A stretch of DNA of 53,042 bases. Origin: Bacillota bacterium (GTDB taxonomy: Bacteria > Bacillota > Sulfobacillia > Sulfobacillales > JAIMBI01). The notes beneath the pieces were generated by a model. The model saw nothing but the letters and a program-made list of their open reading frames with translations, was not told the DNA's origin and did not search any database. This document shows, in pieces, positions 25,410-34,649 of the stretch (positions are counted from its first letter, which is position 1; each line of letters starts with the position of its first letter). The position numbers were made by a program, and so were the translations under genes. The stretch is taken from contig JAJYPH010000005.1 in the NCBI GenBank assembly GCA_021795575.1, positions 1 to 53,042 of the forward strand. The letters run 5' to 3'.

Positions 25410-28322
25410 TCACTGGTCGGTCGGCCTCGCCGTCCCGACATGGTGCAGCAGATCCGGCGCCCCCGTGGCGTGGGGATTGTCCGGGTGGGTCGTGTACGCG
25501 AGGCGCGGCTGCCGTACGGCGGCGGGACGTCGGGGCGGCACGGCAGTCACCTTGGGCCACACCTCGTGCACATCGGACGGGTAGATGCGCACCCGGGTGT
25601 CGTACCAGCCCGCCTGACCCGTCACCGGGTCGTTGTTGAAAAAGATCCCCGGACCCTCGAGCGGCGACACGTCCGGAATGATGTGATTCACCAGCACCGC
25701 GCGGGTGGCCTCGGGCGCGTCCGGGTGGAGCCCCCACGCCCCCGGCCCCTTGGCAATCGCATTCCAGGTCCAGACGGTGCCGGGCTCTACCGCCTCCGAA
25801 AGCCGCACGCGCGCGGTCATGCGGCCGAGACGCGACTCCACCCACACCCACTGGCCATCCACCAGGCTTAGGGACTGGGCCAATACCGGGTTGATAAACA
25901 CCGGGTTCTCGTGCAGCAGCTGGCGGAGCCACGCGTTCATGGAGCCCCACGAGTGGTAGTGCGTCATGGGCCGCTGCGTCAGAATCCGGAGCGGAAACGC
26001 CTCGGCACCGGGCAGGGTGTCTTCCAGCGGGGGGTACCACGACGCCAACGGGTCCATATAGCGCGCGAGCCGTGCCGCCAGATGCGGATTGCTGGGCCGC
26101 TGGCCCGGCCAAAAGCCCTGACCCGCCAGCCGAAACGTCTGCAACGGCTCGGAGTACAGGTTCAAGACGATGGGCGCGGGCTCCCGAATGAACTTTTTGT
26201 CCGCCGCCCACGCGAGATAATCCCGGTTGGCCATGCGGAAGTACCGCCCCCCCGGGGGCAGGTGCAGGCGCCAAAAGGCGCGGTGGGTGGCATACGCCTG
26301 GAGCTGGTCCGGGTTGGGCTCGCCGACCAGTTCGCCCTCGCCGTCGGCGCCGCGGAACCCGGCCAAGAGCCCCACGCCCGAGCCGGGCTCGGTCTCCCAC
26401 CCCTGCACGAAGTCGGCATAGTTGCGATACAGGGGCTCACCGTCCTCGTCGACGAAGCGCGGGAGTCTCAGTCGGTTCGCCATCTCAATGAGCACGTCCG
26501 CCGTGGGCGCGACGCCGGGGGGCGGCGGCACCACGGGCTGGCGAATGGAGTCGGCCGGCCCGTCCGGCTCGGAGATAGGGCGGTCCAGGAGGCTCGTGGC
26601 ATCCCAGCGCTCCAGATAGGTCGTGTCGGGCAGCACCAGGTCGGCAAACTGCACGGTTTCGGAGTCATACGCGTCAAACACCACCACGTGGGGAATCCGG
26701 TACTGCCCGGACCCCTCGTCTTGGGCCGTCAGCATGGCACGGGTGTCCAGGGTGTTCCACGTGGAGTTCCACGCCAGGTTGGCCATGTACACCATGAGCG
26801 TGTCAATCGGGTAGGGAATGCCGTCGTGGGCGTTCCGAATCACGTTTTGGATCGCGCCGTGCGCCGCCAGCGGGTACTTCCACGAATAGCTTTCATCGAT
26901 GCGCAGCGGCCGGTCCCCGTCCACCAACAGGTCGTCCGGCGACGTGGGATACCCCAGGATCGGTCCCGAGGCGGCGCGCTTCGGCTCGTAGTCGTGCGGG
27001 CCGTGCGCCGGCTTCACCGGCGGCGGCACCGGCTTTGGGTAGGGGCTCTTGTACAAAAATCCCCCCGGACGGTCAATGGCCCCCAGCAGCATCATCAGGG
27101 TAAACAGGCCGCGAATGGTCTGAAACCCGTTGGTGTGCGCTGCGAGGCCCCGCATCGCATGAAACGCCACCGGCCGGCCCACGGTCGTGTCGTAGTGCTG
27201 GCCGTACACGTCGGTCCAGGGAATGGGCAGCTCCACCGGATGGTTGAAAGCCGCGTCGGCCATCTCCAGGGCCAGCCGCACGATCGTCCGCCGTGGAACA
27301 TCGGTGAGGGCCTCGGCCCACCGCGGTGTGGCCGACTTCAGGCGGTCCAACAGCAGGGCCAGGGCGGGCCGGACCCGCTGCCCGTCCAGGACCGCCTCGC
27401 CCTCCAGCGCGCCCTGGCCCGCGGCCTCCAGATAAGGCCGCGGGCGCCCGTCGGGTCCCAGCACCAGCGGCTGCCCCTCCGCATCACGCGCGAACAAGCC
27501 GTCCCCCGCGCTGCCGGGCGCCACCCGCACCAAGTGGGCGGCGTTGGTGTAGCGCGCCAAAAACTCGCGGTCGATGAGGCCCTCTTCCACCAGCACGTGC
27601 ATGAAGGCCATGAAGAGCGCGCCATCGGTGCCGGGACGAATCGGGACCCACTCATCGGCCAGTGCTCCGTAGCCACTCTTGACCGGGTTCAGCACCACAA
27701 AGCGGCCGCCCCGGTCTTTTAAGGCGGCGATCGACAGCTTCAAGGGATTGGAGGGGTGGTCCTCCGCCACGCCGGCCAACAGAAACCAACGCGACTCGTC
27801 CAGGTCGGGCCAGCCAAACTCCCACATGCTGCCACCGACCGAATACATGCCGCCGGCGGCCATGTTGACCGAGCAGAACCCGCCGTGCGCGGCCCAGTTG
27901 GGCGTGCCAAACTGCTGGGCCCAAAATCCGTTGAACGCCTGCATCTGGTCTCGGCCCGTGAAATAGGCGAGCCGGCGGGGGTCCGTGTCGCGAATGTTGC
28001 CCAGCCAGCCGGCCAGCGTCGCGAGCGCGGTGTCCCAGTCCACGGGCTTTAGTCCCCCCTGCCCCCGGGGCGCGTCCGGATCGCGCATCAGAGGCGTGGT
28101 GAGGCGCGCGGGGCTGTACTGCGTCATGATGCCCGCACCCCCCTTGGCGCACCACACGCCTTTGTTGACCGGGTGCTCCGCAATGCCCTTGATGAAGCGC
28201 ACGCGGTTGTCCTCGACGCGCACTTCCAAGCCGCAGCGGCACGCACACATGTAGCACGTCGTGTGCACGGTGCGCGTGCTGGGCACCGTCGTGGGGTCCA
28301 CCGTCTCCTGTCGAATCGCCAT
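25410..28322 (-). CDS. soeA: Molybdopterin catalytic subunit of cytoplasmic sulfite dehydrogenase (SoeA-like)
   Basis: Large DMSO-reductase-family enzyme of 970 aa. The [4Fe-4S] ligands are C23-x2-C26-x3-C30-x27-C58 (TTCYMCACRCG ... GVWCAKGG). The candidate Mo ligand is C150 in HGGFCSVNMA. Stretches such as YFTGRDQMQAFNGF, AFHAMRGLAAHTNGFQTIR and LVLPDTTYLERWDA match my memory of Allochromatium SoeA far better than Phs, Psr or nitrate reductases. It has no signal peptide, as expected for the cytoplasmic Soe enzyme, which oxidises sulfite to sulfate and feeds electrons to quinone. ATG at 28322 follows GGGAGG; the open frame upstream to 28430 is not used. It is divergent from a LysR regulator. 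Confidence 0.85.
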   Translation of the reverse strand: MAIRQETVDPTTVPSTRTVHTTCYMCACRCGLEVRVEDNRVRFIKGIAEHPVNKGVWCAKGGAGIMTQYSPARLTTPLMRDPDAPRGQGGLKPVDWDTALATLAGWLGNIRDTDPRRLAYFTGRDQMQAFNGFWAQQFGTPNWAAHGGFCSVNMAAGGMYSVGGSMWEFGWPDLDESRWFLLAGVAEDHPSNPLKLSIAALKDRGGRFVVLNPVKSGYGALADEWVPIRPGTDGALFMAFMHVLVEEGLIDREFLARYTNAAHLVRVAPGSAGDGLFARDAEGQPLVLGPDGRPRPYLEAAGQGALEGEAVLDGQRVRPALALLLDRLKSATPRWAEALTDVPRRTIVRLALEMADAAFNHPVELPIPWTDVYGQHYDTTVGRPVAFHAMRGLAAHTNGFQTIRGLFTLMMLLGAIDRPGGFLYKSPYPKPVPPPVKPAHGPHDYEPKRAASGPILGYPTSPDDLLVDGDRPLRIDESYSWKYPLAAHGAIQNVIRNAHDGIPYPIDTLMVYMANLAWNSTWNTLDTRAMLTAQDEGSGQYRIPHVVVFDAYDSETVQFADLVLPDTTYLERWDATSLLDRPISEPDGPADSIRQPVVPPPPGVAPTADVLIEMANRLRLPRFVDEDGEPLYRNYADFVQGWETEPGSGVGLLAGFRGADGEGELVGEPNPDQLQAYATHRAFWRLHLPPGGRYFRMANRDYLAWAADKKFIREPAPIVLNLYSEPLQTFRLAGQGFWPGQRPSNPHLAARLARYMDPLASWYPPLEDTLPGAEAFPLRILTQRPMTHYHSWGSMNAWLRQLLHENPVFINPVLAQSLSLVDGQWVWVESRLGRMTARVRLSEAVEPGTVWTWNAIAKGPGAWGLHPDAPEATRAVLVNHIIPDVSPLEGPGIFFNNDPVTGQAGWYDTRVRIYPSDVHEVWPKVTAVPPRRPAAVRQPRLAYTTHPDNPHATGAPDLLHHVGTARPTDQ

Positions 28323-28461
28323 GGGCGCCTCCCGCCCCCTTCCCGCCGGCCTGGCGGCCGTCGTTATTGGTCTCCACGCTAAAGCAGCACGGGCGGCCCG
28401 GCACACAGGATTGCTACAGGCCGCGTGCACCGTTTGCGCAAGCCGACGGCAACCGCGAGCC

Positions 28462-28486
28462 GCCGGCCCGTCAGGCCGGCTATACT
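28462..28486 (+). promoter_or_regulatory. Palindrome and -10 element in the soeA-lysR divergent region
   Basis: GCCGGCC-CGTCA-GGCCGGC is a perfect 7-bp inverted repeat (28462-28480) immediately followed by TATACT (28481-28486), a good -10 sequence for rightward transcription toward lysR. No convincing -35 is seen 17 bases upstream. LysR-type regulators often bind a dyad in such a divergent region; assignment here is inference. Confidence 0.4.
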
Positions 28487-28565
28487 AGGAGTGACGTCGA
28501 TGGGCCCCAAGGCATGCCCCGATCGCCAGCCAGGCGACGAATGGAGCAAGGGTGATGACCTCACG

Positions 28566-29468
28566 ATGAATCCGCAGAACTGGGAAACGTTTAGGGCGGT
28601 CGCGGAGGCGGGAGCCATCTCGGCGGCCGCGCGCACCTTGAACTTGTCGCCGTCGGCGGTGAGCCAGCAAATTCAGCAGATGGAAGACAGCTATCAGTGT
28701 CGGCTCCTGGTCCGCCACACGCATGGCGTGCATCTCACCGCCGAAGGGGAGGTGCTTTATCGATATGCCAAGAAGCTCCTGCGCACGCTGGCGGAGTCGC
28801 ATGAGCAGGTGGCCCGGCTGTCGGATCCGGGGGCGTCGCGGCTGCGCATTGGAGCCAGCCTCACGATTGCGGAGTACGTGCTGCCCGATGTGCTGGTGCA
28901 CCTGTATCGGCCCGAGCCCCGGGACCACGTGTCGGTCATGATGGCGAACTCCGAGGCCGTGTGTGACTTTGTGCTGAACCAGGCCGTCGACGTCGGGCTG
29001 GTGGAAGCCGAGGTGGAGAAAAGCCCGCTGGTTGCGGAGCGGTTCTACACGGATCGCCTGGCCGTCTACGTGGCGGCGAACCACCGCTGGGCCACCCAGC
29101 AGACCATTGGTCTCGAGGAGTTCATCCAGGAACCCTTGATTCTTCGCGAGCCGGGCTCGGGCACGCGCCGCGCGTTGGAGCGCGCGCTGGGCGACCACGA
29201 ACGGGGCGTCGAAGATTTGTCTGTCCGGCTGGTGTTGGCCACGACCCAAGCCATCAAGGCGATGGTGCGCGCCGGGCTCGGCGCCACGGTGCTGTCACCG
29301 CTCACGATTCGGCCCGACGAGGCCGCAAGCTTTCACACGGTGGCCGTCCGGGGCCTGGACCTCACCCGGCACTTCTACGCCGTACACCTGCCCATCACGC
29401 TGCCCGCGGGCGCGCGCCGGCTGATTCACCTGCTGACGCGGCCCGCTACCGGGGCCTACGAGCTATAA
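28566..29468 (+). CDS. LysR-family transcriptional regulator
   Basis: Regulator of 300 aa. An N-terminal winged helix (NWETFRAVAEAGAISAAAR, then LNLSPSAVSQQIQQMED) leads into a periplasmic-binding-like effector domain of about 210 residues (LRIGASLTIAEYVLPDVL). The sequence resembles CysB/CbbR-type members that sense small metabolites. ATG at 28566 is used, with AAGGGTGA upstream. It is divergent from soeA and separated by about 240 bases, so control of sulfite oxidation is the obvious guess. The 3' end overlaps the converging methyltransferase gene by 23 bases. Confidence 0.92.
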   Translation: MNPQNWETFRAVAEAGAISAAARTLNLSPSAVSQQIQQMEDSYQCRLLVRHTHGVHLTAEGEVLYRYAKKLLRTLAESHEQVARLSDPGASRLRIGASLTIAEYVLPDVLVHLYRPEPRDHVSVMMANSEAVCDFVLNQAVDVGLVEAEVEKSPLVAERFYTDRLAVYVAANHRWATQQTIGLEEFIQEPLILREPGSGTRRALERALGDHERGVEDLSVRLVLATTQAIKAMVRAGLGATVLSPLTIRPDEAASFHTVAVRGLDLTRHFYAVHLPITLPAGARRLIHLLTRPATGAYEL

Positions 29469-30180
29469 ACACCCATTCCCGGCCCGGACGATCCGGCGCA
29501 TCGCGCACGTCCTCCACGGTGAACCCCGCCTGGGCGATGGACCGCTCCAGTTCCGCCCGGCTCCGAAACCTCAGCGTTGACTCCGAGGTGAGCCGCGTGC
29601 CGTCGGCCTCCCGCACCACCACCGTCCGGAACGATACGCGGCCCGGTGCCACGGTCAACCACTCGTGCCAGGCGGCGATGCGGCCCATGTCGGGAACTTC
29701 GTGGTGCGTTTCCGACCGCACCCGCGTCCACTGGCGCCAGGCCGCCGCCGCGGGATCCCGGGTCTCAAACACCAGCCGCCCACCCCCGACCAGCAGGTCT
29801 CGGCAACTGGTCAACACGGCGTCCCACTCCCGGTCCTCTAAAAATACCTGCGCGACGTTGCCCGTCATCACGACCAGGTCGACGGCCAGCCCTAGGCGAC
29901 GCGCCGCCTCGACGTCGCCATGCACCCACCGCACCCGCTCGGCCCCCGCCCGTCGCTCGGCTACGTTGAGCATGGCCTGGGCGGGGTCCACCCCAATCGC
30001 GTCCACTCCGCGAGCCGCCAGCCGGCATGCCAGGACCCCGGTCCCGCAGCCCAGATCCAGCACGCGGCCTGCCTGAAATTCGCCCACCAGGGCTTCATAG
30101 GCGTCCAGATCCGACCGAACGCCCTCCAACACGTCATAGAGCGCCGCCCACCGAGGATCTTCGAACAAGGCGTTCGCCAT
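29446..30180 (-). CDS. Class I SAM-dependent methyltransferase
   Basis: Protein of 244 aa with motif I VLDLGCGTGVLACRLA at about residues 40-55, motif II around AIGVDPAQAML, and the motif IV-like DLVVMTGNVAQVF. The YDVLEGVRSDLDAYEALVGEF start is common in uncharacterised Gram-positive methyltransferases acting on small molecules. The substrate cannot be told. It stands alone and converges with lysR. Confidence 0.88.
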   Translation of the reverse strand: MANALFEDPRWAALYDVLEGVRSDLDAYEALVGEFQAGRVLDLGCGTGVLACRLAARGVDAIGVDPAQAMLNVAERRAGAERVRWVHGDVEAARRLGLAVDLVVMTGNVAQVFLEDREWDAVLTSCRDLLVGGGRLVFETRDPAAAAWRQWTRVRSETHHEVPDMGRIAAWHEWLTVAPGRVSFRTVVVREADGTRLTSESTLRFRSRAELERSIAQAGFTVEDVRDAPDRPGREWVFIARRPR

Positions 30181-30379
30181 GGCACCCCCTCTGCTTTACT
30201 GGCTGCCTCGACATCCGGACACGCCGCCGGGCCCGCCTGAGCCCTTCTCCCACCGCGGCCGGGATCCTGCGGCGGGCGCGAGCACCTCCCGCGCGCTCGG
30301 GACGCGAACCGCATAGGATAGTACCAAAAGTGAGACACCGCAGCGTTCGCTTGTGCCCATGCACACGAAAGAGGCGGCT

Positions 30380-30705
30380 CTGGCATGGACGTATCGGCAG
30401 ATGGCGGCTGATGCACCATCGGACGTGGAGGGCGTGGGGCCCGAGGAACCGCGGCGCCGCATGCGTGAGAACCCAACCCGCTCGTGATCGATGTGCAGGA
30501 CGCGGTCGACCACGGTGCCTGCGGCCTGATTCCCGGTGGCATCAACATCCCCGCCGGGGCGCGTTGCCCGAGGCCTGGCGGTGCCCGGAGCTGCGGGACA
30601 AGGACCGACCCATCCTGGTCACGAGCGCATGGAATGCGCGCGCGTCGCGTTTATCGATGGCGGCACCCCCGCCTGGAAGGCGCGGGGATTTGACGTGGAG
30701 CGATC
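30380..30705 (+). pseudogene. Decayed rhodanese gene, relic copy of 42872-43270
   Basis: The DNA aligns along its length with the intact rhodanese gene at 42872: TGGACGTATCGGCAGATGG against TGGACGTTTCGGCAGATGG, then GTGGAGGGCGTGGGGCCCGA against GTGGAGGGAGTGGGGCCCGA. The start codon equivalent is CTG (30380) instead of GTG. A one-base loss before CTCGTGATCGATGTGCAG creates a stop at 30485. About 27 bases are missing in the middle and about 45 more around the active site, so the catalytic Cys is lost (VTS replaces VTC). The end ATCGATGG...GACGTGGAGCG is still recognisable. It cannot encode a working enzyme. Same orientation as the intact copy. Confidence 0.88.
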
Positions 30706-31280
30706 GCAATGGCTCTTCGCGCGCCGGGATCAGGCACCCGCCGCGAGCTGGGGCGGGCGCCGGGCGACCACAAACTGGCCCAATTAAGGCGACGGCGCGG
30801 GCAGGATTGAGGGCCACAGGGCGTTCGCCGCGGGCCAGCCGCCGCGAGGAGGCGGCTGGCTGCCCCGTGAGTGTCCGACAGCGGACTCTCTCCCGGCGCT
30901 CCTGCGCCGCCCACCTGCCCGATAGGCTGTCGGCCGGTGCGCGTGGGCTGATTCATCGACTGACTGTCCCACGGCTTCGGCAGGGCCCGACAAGCCCCAC
31001 GCTAGACGCGGCCGTCCCGAAGACCGCCAGCGCTCTCTCGTGCCGTCCCCCACCTGATATTCAACCGCGGGAGCCCGAGTGGTGTCCGGAGCCTCCGCAC
31101 GGCCACGGCGACGGATCCCGGCGCTGTTGCAGGGCGTGACCCTGGCGGGCCCTCAGAGCCAGAGCCGACCTGACCGATATGCGCTGCGGCGGGTACCGGA
31201 CCGGTCCGGGTGGGGTCACCCCCCAAACACCCGACACCCAGGCATGAATCGATCCTGCGGTTGCCCGGGTGCCTTGGCTC
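30706..31280. other. Intergenic region after the rhodanese relic
   Basis: About 575 bases with no gene that I can support on either strand; open frames are Arg/Pro-rich. It contains the hairpin at 30834-30860. It may be the decayed remainder of a longer duplicated segment, but I see no further similarity to the region beside the intact rhodanese. Confidence 0.35.
30834..30860. other. Perfect 10-bp stem-loop
   Basis: GCCAGCCGCC and GGCGGCTGGC separated by GCGAGGA. No T-run on either side, so not a standard intrinsic terminator. It could be a repeat element of the extragenic palindromic type; only one copy was noticed. Confidence 0.5.
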
Positions 31281-32513
31281 TTAGTGATGCGTGCCCCGAC
31301 CGGCCAAGGGAAGGGGACCGTCCAGCGGGACGGTGGGGGCGGAAGCCGCCACCGTCTCGGGATACTTCAGTCCCGCTCCGGTGTTGAGCAGCAACACTTT
31401 GTCGGTGGGCCGGATCCAGTGTGACTGTGCGAGCCGTATGGCGGCCGCCCACGTGGCGGCGCCTTCCGGACACACGAAGAGGCCCTCGGACCGCCCCAGT
31501 TCCGCTTGCGCTGCCAAAATCTCGGAGTCGGGCACCGCCACAGCGCAGCCTTCCGTCTGATACAGGGCATCCAACACCAAAAAATCGCCGAGCGCTTTCG
31601 GGACATTGATGCCAAACGCTACCGTGTAGGCAGCGTCCCATGGGTCGCTCACCCTCTGACGATCCTGCCACGCCCGTACGATGGGCGCGCAGCCTTCTGC
31701 CTGGACGGATACCAACCGAGGCCGCCGCTGGCCAACCCAGCCGAGCTGCTGCAGTTCGTCGAGCGCCTTTTTGATGCCGATCAGGCCCACGCCGCCTCCC
31801 GTGGGGTAGAGGATCACATCGGGAAACTCCCAGCCGAACTGCTCGGCAATCTCGTAGCCCATCGTCTTCTTGCCTTCAATGCGGTAGGGCTCCTTGAGCG
31901 TCGACACGTCATACCAGTCCGCCTGCCCGACCGCCTGTCCCACCAGTCGTGCGGCGTCGGTGATGAGTCCGTCCACCAGGTACAAGTCGGATCCGGTGAT
32001 GTCGCATTCCTTGCGAGTGATCTCCGGAGCGAGCTGGGGCATCACGACCACGGCCCGCAGACCAGCACGTGCACTGTACGCGGCCCACGCCGCCCCGGCG
32101 TTGCCATTGGTGGGGAGCGCCAGTGTCTCGATGCCCAGCTCCTTCGCCCGAGACACCCCCACGGCGGCGCCGCGCGCCTTAAACGTGCCTGTAGGCAACA
32201 ATCCTTCATCCTTAAGGTACAACTGGGGCAACCCGTGACGCGCACCGAGCCGGCTGAGTGGGACAATGGGCGTCATACCTTCGCCCAGCGACACTTCGTT
32301 CTCATCGTGCTGGACGGGCAGCAGCTCACGGTATCGCCACAGGGTCGGTGCGCGCCGCGCGACGTCATCGGGCGTGACGTGCCGCCGAGCCCGCTCGAGG
32401 TCATAACGCACCAGCAGCGGGGCCCCACACCGGCACAGGTGCTGAATCTGCCCGGGGTCGTATGTTTCGCTGCACTTGGGGCACTCGAGATGGGTCATGA
32501 AACTTCTCGGCAT
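31281..32513 (-). CDS. Threonine synthase-like PLP enzyme
   Basis: Fold-type II PLP enzyme of 410 aa. A short N-terminal Cys4 zinc-ribbon-like stretch (ECPKCSETY then CRCGAPL) precedes the catalytic part. The PLP lysine lies in LPTGTFKARGAAVG, the phosphate loop includes NGNAGAAWAAYSARAG, and YPTGGGVGLIGIKKAL binds the cofactor ring region. This is the archaeal/Gram-positive threonine synthase pattern. No other threonine gene is near, so a related lyase such as a diaminopropionate- or cysteate-type enzyme remains possible. ATG at 32513 follows GGGAGAGGT by seven bases. It is downstream of the orphan binding protein in the same direction. Confidence 0.82.
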   Translation of the reverse strand: MPRSFMTHLECPKCSETYDPGQIQHLCRCGAPLLVRYDLERARRHVTPDDVARRAPTLWRYRELLPVQHDENEVSLGEGMTPIVPLSRLGARHGLPQLYLKDEGLLPTGTFKARGAAVGVSRAKELGIETLALPTNGNAGAAWAAYSARAGLRAVVVMPQLAPEITRKECDITGSDLYLVDGLITDAARLVGQAVGQADWYDVSTLKEPYRIEGKKTMGYEIAEQFGWEFPDVILYPTGGGVGLIGIKKALDELQQLGWVGQRRPRLVSVQAEGCAPIVRAWQDRQRVSDPWDAAYTVAFGINVPKALGDFLVLDALYQTEGCAVAVPDSEILAAQAELGRSEGLFVCPEGAATWAAAIRLAQSHWIRPTDKVLLLNTGAGLKYPETVAASAPTVPLDGPLPLAGRGTHH

Positions 32514-32552
32514 TCTGATCACCTCTCCCTTCATATGCGGGGGCGCACGCCA

Positions 32553-32849
32553 TCACTCAAGTGGCGGATCCGTCGTGACGGCGCGTACGGGACGACCCAG
32601 GCGGATGCTGACGCGCCTCGCGTTCCAGCAGCGGGCACTGCCCAGCAGTCCGGCCACCCTGGTTTGAAACGCCGGCTGAAACTCCAACGGGGTCTTCGGC
32701 ACGACCCACGTCCTGCCCACCAACAGCCCCGCCACCAAAATCGCCCCCATCGCCGCCACGGCGATCACCCCACCGCGCGTGCCGTGCGGACGCCCATCCC
32801 CGAGGGCCACGCGTCGGATGACCCTGGCCGCCAAGTGACGTATGCCCAA
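32553..32849 (-). CDS. Small hypothetical membrane protein, uncertain
   Basis: A 98-residue frame (TTG start) with one hydrophobic stretch, GGVIAVAAMGAILVAGLLVG. No family recognised. It lies where an ABC permease gene would be expected after the binding protein and could be a permease relic, but no permease motif remains. No good ribosome binding site. It may not be a gene. Confidence 0.2.
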   Translation of the reverse strand: MGIRHLAARVIRRVALGDGRPHGTRGGVIAVAAMGAILVAGLLVGRTWVVPKTPLEFQPAFQTRVAGLLGSARCWNARRVSIRLGRPVRAVTTDPPLE

Positions 32850-32905
32850 CGCCCGACCACCCCCAGGATGCTGAACGACCGCACGAGGCGCTTGCCCCGA
32901 GTGCA

Positions 32906-32937
32906 GGGCGGCAGGAGGGTGGCGCCTCCTGCCGCCC
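32906..32937 (-). terminator. Perfect 13-bp stem-loop just after the binding-protein gene
   Basis: GGGCGGCAGGAGG and CCTCCTGCCGCCC with a GTGGCG loop start nine bases after the stop of the solute-binding gene. No U-run follows, so it is either an atypical terminator or a 3' stabilising hairpin that keeps binding-protein mRNA abundant, as known for malE-type transcripts. Confidence 0.5.
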
Positions 32938-32945
32938 TCGGCACG

Positions 32946-34649
32946 CTACCCGCTGACGGTCCAGTGGTTGGGCTGGTTGTAGTACGTCACCGAATTGAAC
33001 CACCGGTTGACCCCGTGAACGTTGGGGGCGTGGACCGTCAGCAGTGCGTAGTGGGGCATCCACAGCTCAGGCAGCTGAGTGATGGCATACCGCTGGTATG
33101 CCTGCATGCGGCTGGCCACTTGCGCGGACGTGCCCGGCAGGTACGTGTTGGTGATCAGGTGGTCCATCGTTCGGCTGCAGTATCCCGTGCCGTTGCTCGC
33201 AGCATTGCAGGCGAAAAGCTCGCCCCCGGTTGGGTAGTAATCTGGCTCGTAGGTCCAGCCATTGCCCGCCCAGGACGCGGCCCACGTGCTTTGGCCCGGG
33301 CTCAGCCCGTAGATGGAGTTTTTTTGCATCAGCCGCAACGTCACGCGAACGCCTTCCTGCGCCCAGTACCCTTGGATGAGCTGGACGATGCGAGCGTCCG
33401 TCTGCGATCCGGCGGGGTAAATCAGTTGGAAGCTCAGGGTGGCCCCGTTGCGCGTCATCACGCCATTGTGCATCGTCCACCCGTGACGCTCGAGCAGCGC
33501 CCGGCCGGCGGCCGGATTGAAGTGGTACGGCTGAGGGAGATTGCGGTAATAAAACACGGTGCCGGGCTGTGAGGGCACGGGACCGTAATCCGGGACCGCG
33601 AACCCATCATACATGCGCTGCACGATGGCCGTCTGGTTGATGCCCATTTCCAGCGCTTGGCGGATGTAGAGGTTCGTGAACAAGTTGCCGACGTTGGGCG
33701 CTGCAGCCGTCTCGTTGAGCGCGATGCCCGTGAAGCCGAGCACCCACACGTGGGACACCACGTCCGGCTTGAGTTGGCTGCGCGATCCGTACAGGCTGAA
33801 CGGCAAATATGCCACATTGACCGTGTTGCGTTTCAGAGCCGCGAAGATCGACGCGCCGGATCCTTCGTACTGGTAGACCAGAGACCCGATCGACGCGTGA
33901 TGTCCACTGTAATGGGTGTTCGGCTTGAATGCCCAGTACTGGGAGTTTCGTGCCGCCGTCAAGGTCCAGGGTCCATCCACCACCTTGTAGGGAGCCGCCA
34001 AGGGCGTGTTGGCGACCTGCTCAATGTATTTCAACTCCTGGGTCATATTATTGGGATACTTGTCCCACACGGACATGGGAACCGGCCAAATTTGGCTGAG
34101 CGCATTGTGCACGAACCAGAGGGGGTTCGCTGACTGCGCCAGGGTGACCGTCACCTCTCCCGGATTGGTGGAAACGACGCTTTTCCAGTCCGCCGGGATG
34201 CCGCCGCTGCCCGTGCCCCCATAGGTCCATGGCGCGCTTTTCGCGGTGGACCCCTTGATGATGTCCCACGCAAACACGACATCGCGAGCGGTCACGGGCC
34301 GTCCGTTGGACCAGCGCAGTCCGTGGCGGAGGAACACATGGTACACGGTGCCGGTCGCGTTCCAGGTTACGCGCTGCGCCACGGCCCCCTGGGCCGTGAC
34401 GACGTCTTGCGGCGTGACATTGATGAGGGGCAAGTACATCAGGTCGCTGATTTGCCCGTTGAGGTTGGTGTAGGCGGTGGCAGATTCGATTGGAAACCAC
34501 CAATCGGGTTCGGTCTGGGGCTGCAGCGCGACCACCACTTTGCTGGCCGCGGCGGCCGACGGACTGGCCGGTCCACCGCAGGCCGACAAGGCGGCTCCGG
34601 CGAACACGATCGCACCAATCCACGCTCCGATGCGTGAGTGTCTCGACAT
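32946..34649 (-). CDS. Peptide/nickel-type ABC transporter substrate-binding lipoprotein (SBP family 5)
   Basis: Extracytoplasmic solute-binding protein of 567 aa. The signal peptide ends in the lipobox ALSAC (acylated C24). The mature part has the family 5 pattern: VYHVFLRHGLRWSNGRPVTA followed by RDVVFAWD, VYQYEGSGASIFAALKRNTV and NLYIRQALEMGINQTAIVQR. Binds oligopeptides or similar amino compounds outside the cell and delivers them to an ABC permease. ATG at 34649 follows GGAGGAGGGA. No permease or ATPase genes follow; a strong hairpin and a PLP enzyme gene come next. It either docks to permeases encoded elsewhere or is left from a larger operon. Position beside the aminopeptidase suggests a peptide ligand. 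Confidence 0.92.
   Translation of the reverse strand: MSRHSRIGAWIGAIVFAGAALSACGGPASPSAAAASKVVVALQPQTEPDWWFPIESATAYTNLNGQISDLMYLPLINVTPQDVVTAQGAVAQRVTWNATGTVYHVFLRHGLRWSNGRPVTARDVVFAWDIIKGSTAKSAPWTYGGTGSGGIPADWKSVVSTNPGEVTVTLAQSANPLWFVHNALSQIWPVPMSVWDKYPNNMTQELKYIEQVANTPLAAPYKVVDGPWTLTAARNSQYWAFKPNTHYSGHHASIGSLVYQYEGSGASIFAALKRNTVNVAYLPFSLYGSRSQLKPDVVSHVWVLGFTGIALNETAAAPNVGNLFTNLYIRQALEMGINQTAIVQRMYDGFAVPDYGPVPSQPGTVFYYRNLPQPYHFNPAAGRALLERHGWTMHNGVMTRNGATLSFQLIYPAGSQTDARIVQLIQGYWAQEGVRVTLRLMQKNSIYGLSPGQSTWAASWAGNGWTYEPDYYPTGGELFACNAASNGTGYCSRTMDHLITNTYLPGTSAQVASRMQAYQRYAITQLPELWMPHYALLTVHAPNVHGVNRWFNSVTYYNQPNHWTVSG

Noticed and set aside
30542-31226. Several overlapping frames after the rhodanese relic
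   Set aside because: Low-complexity Arg/Pro content and no ribosome sites; no match to the sequence after the intact rhodanese gene.
33310-33330. T-run inside the binding-protein gene as a terminator
   Set aside because: It encodes conserved protein sequence and no stem precedes it on either strand.
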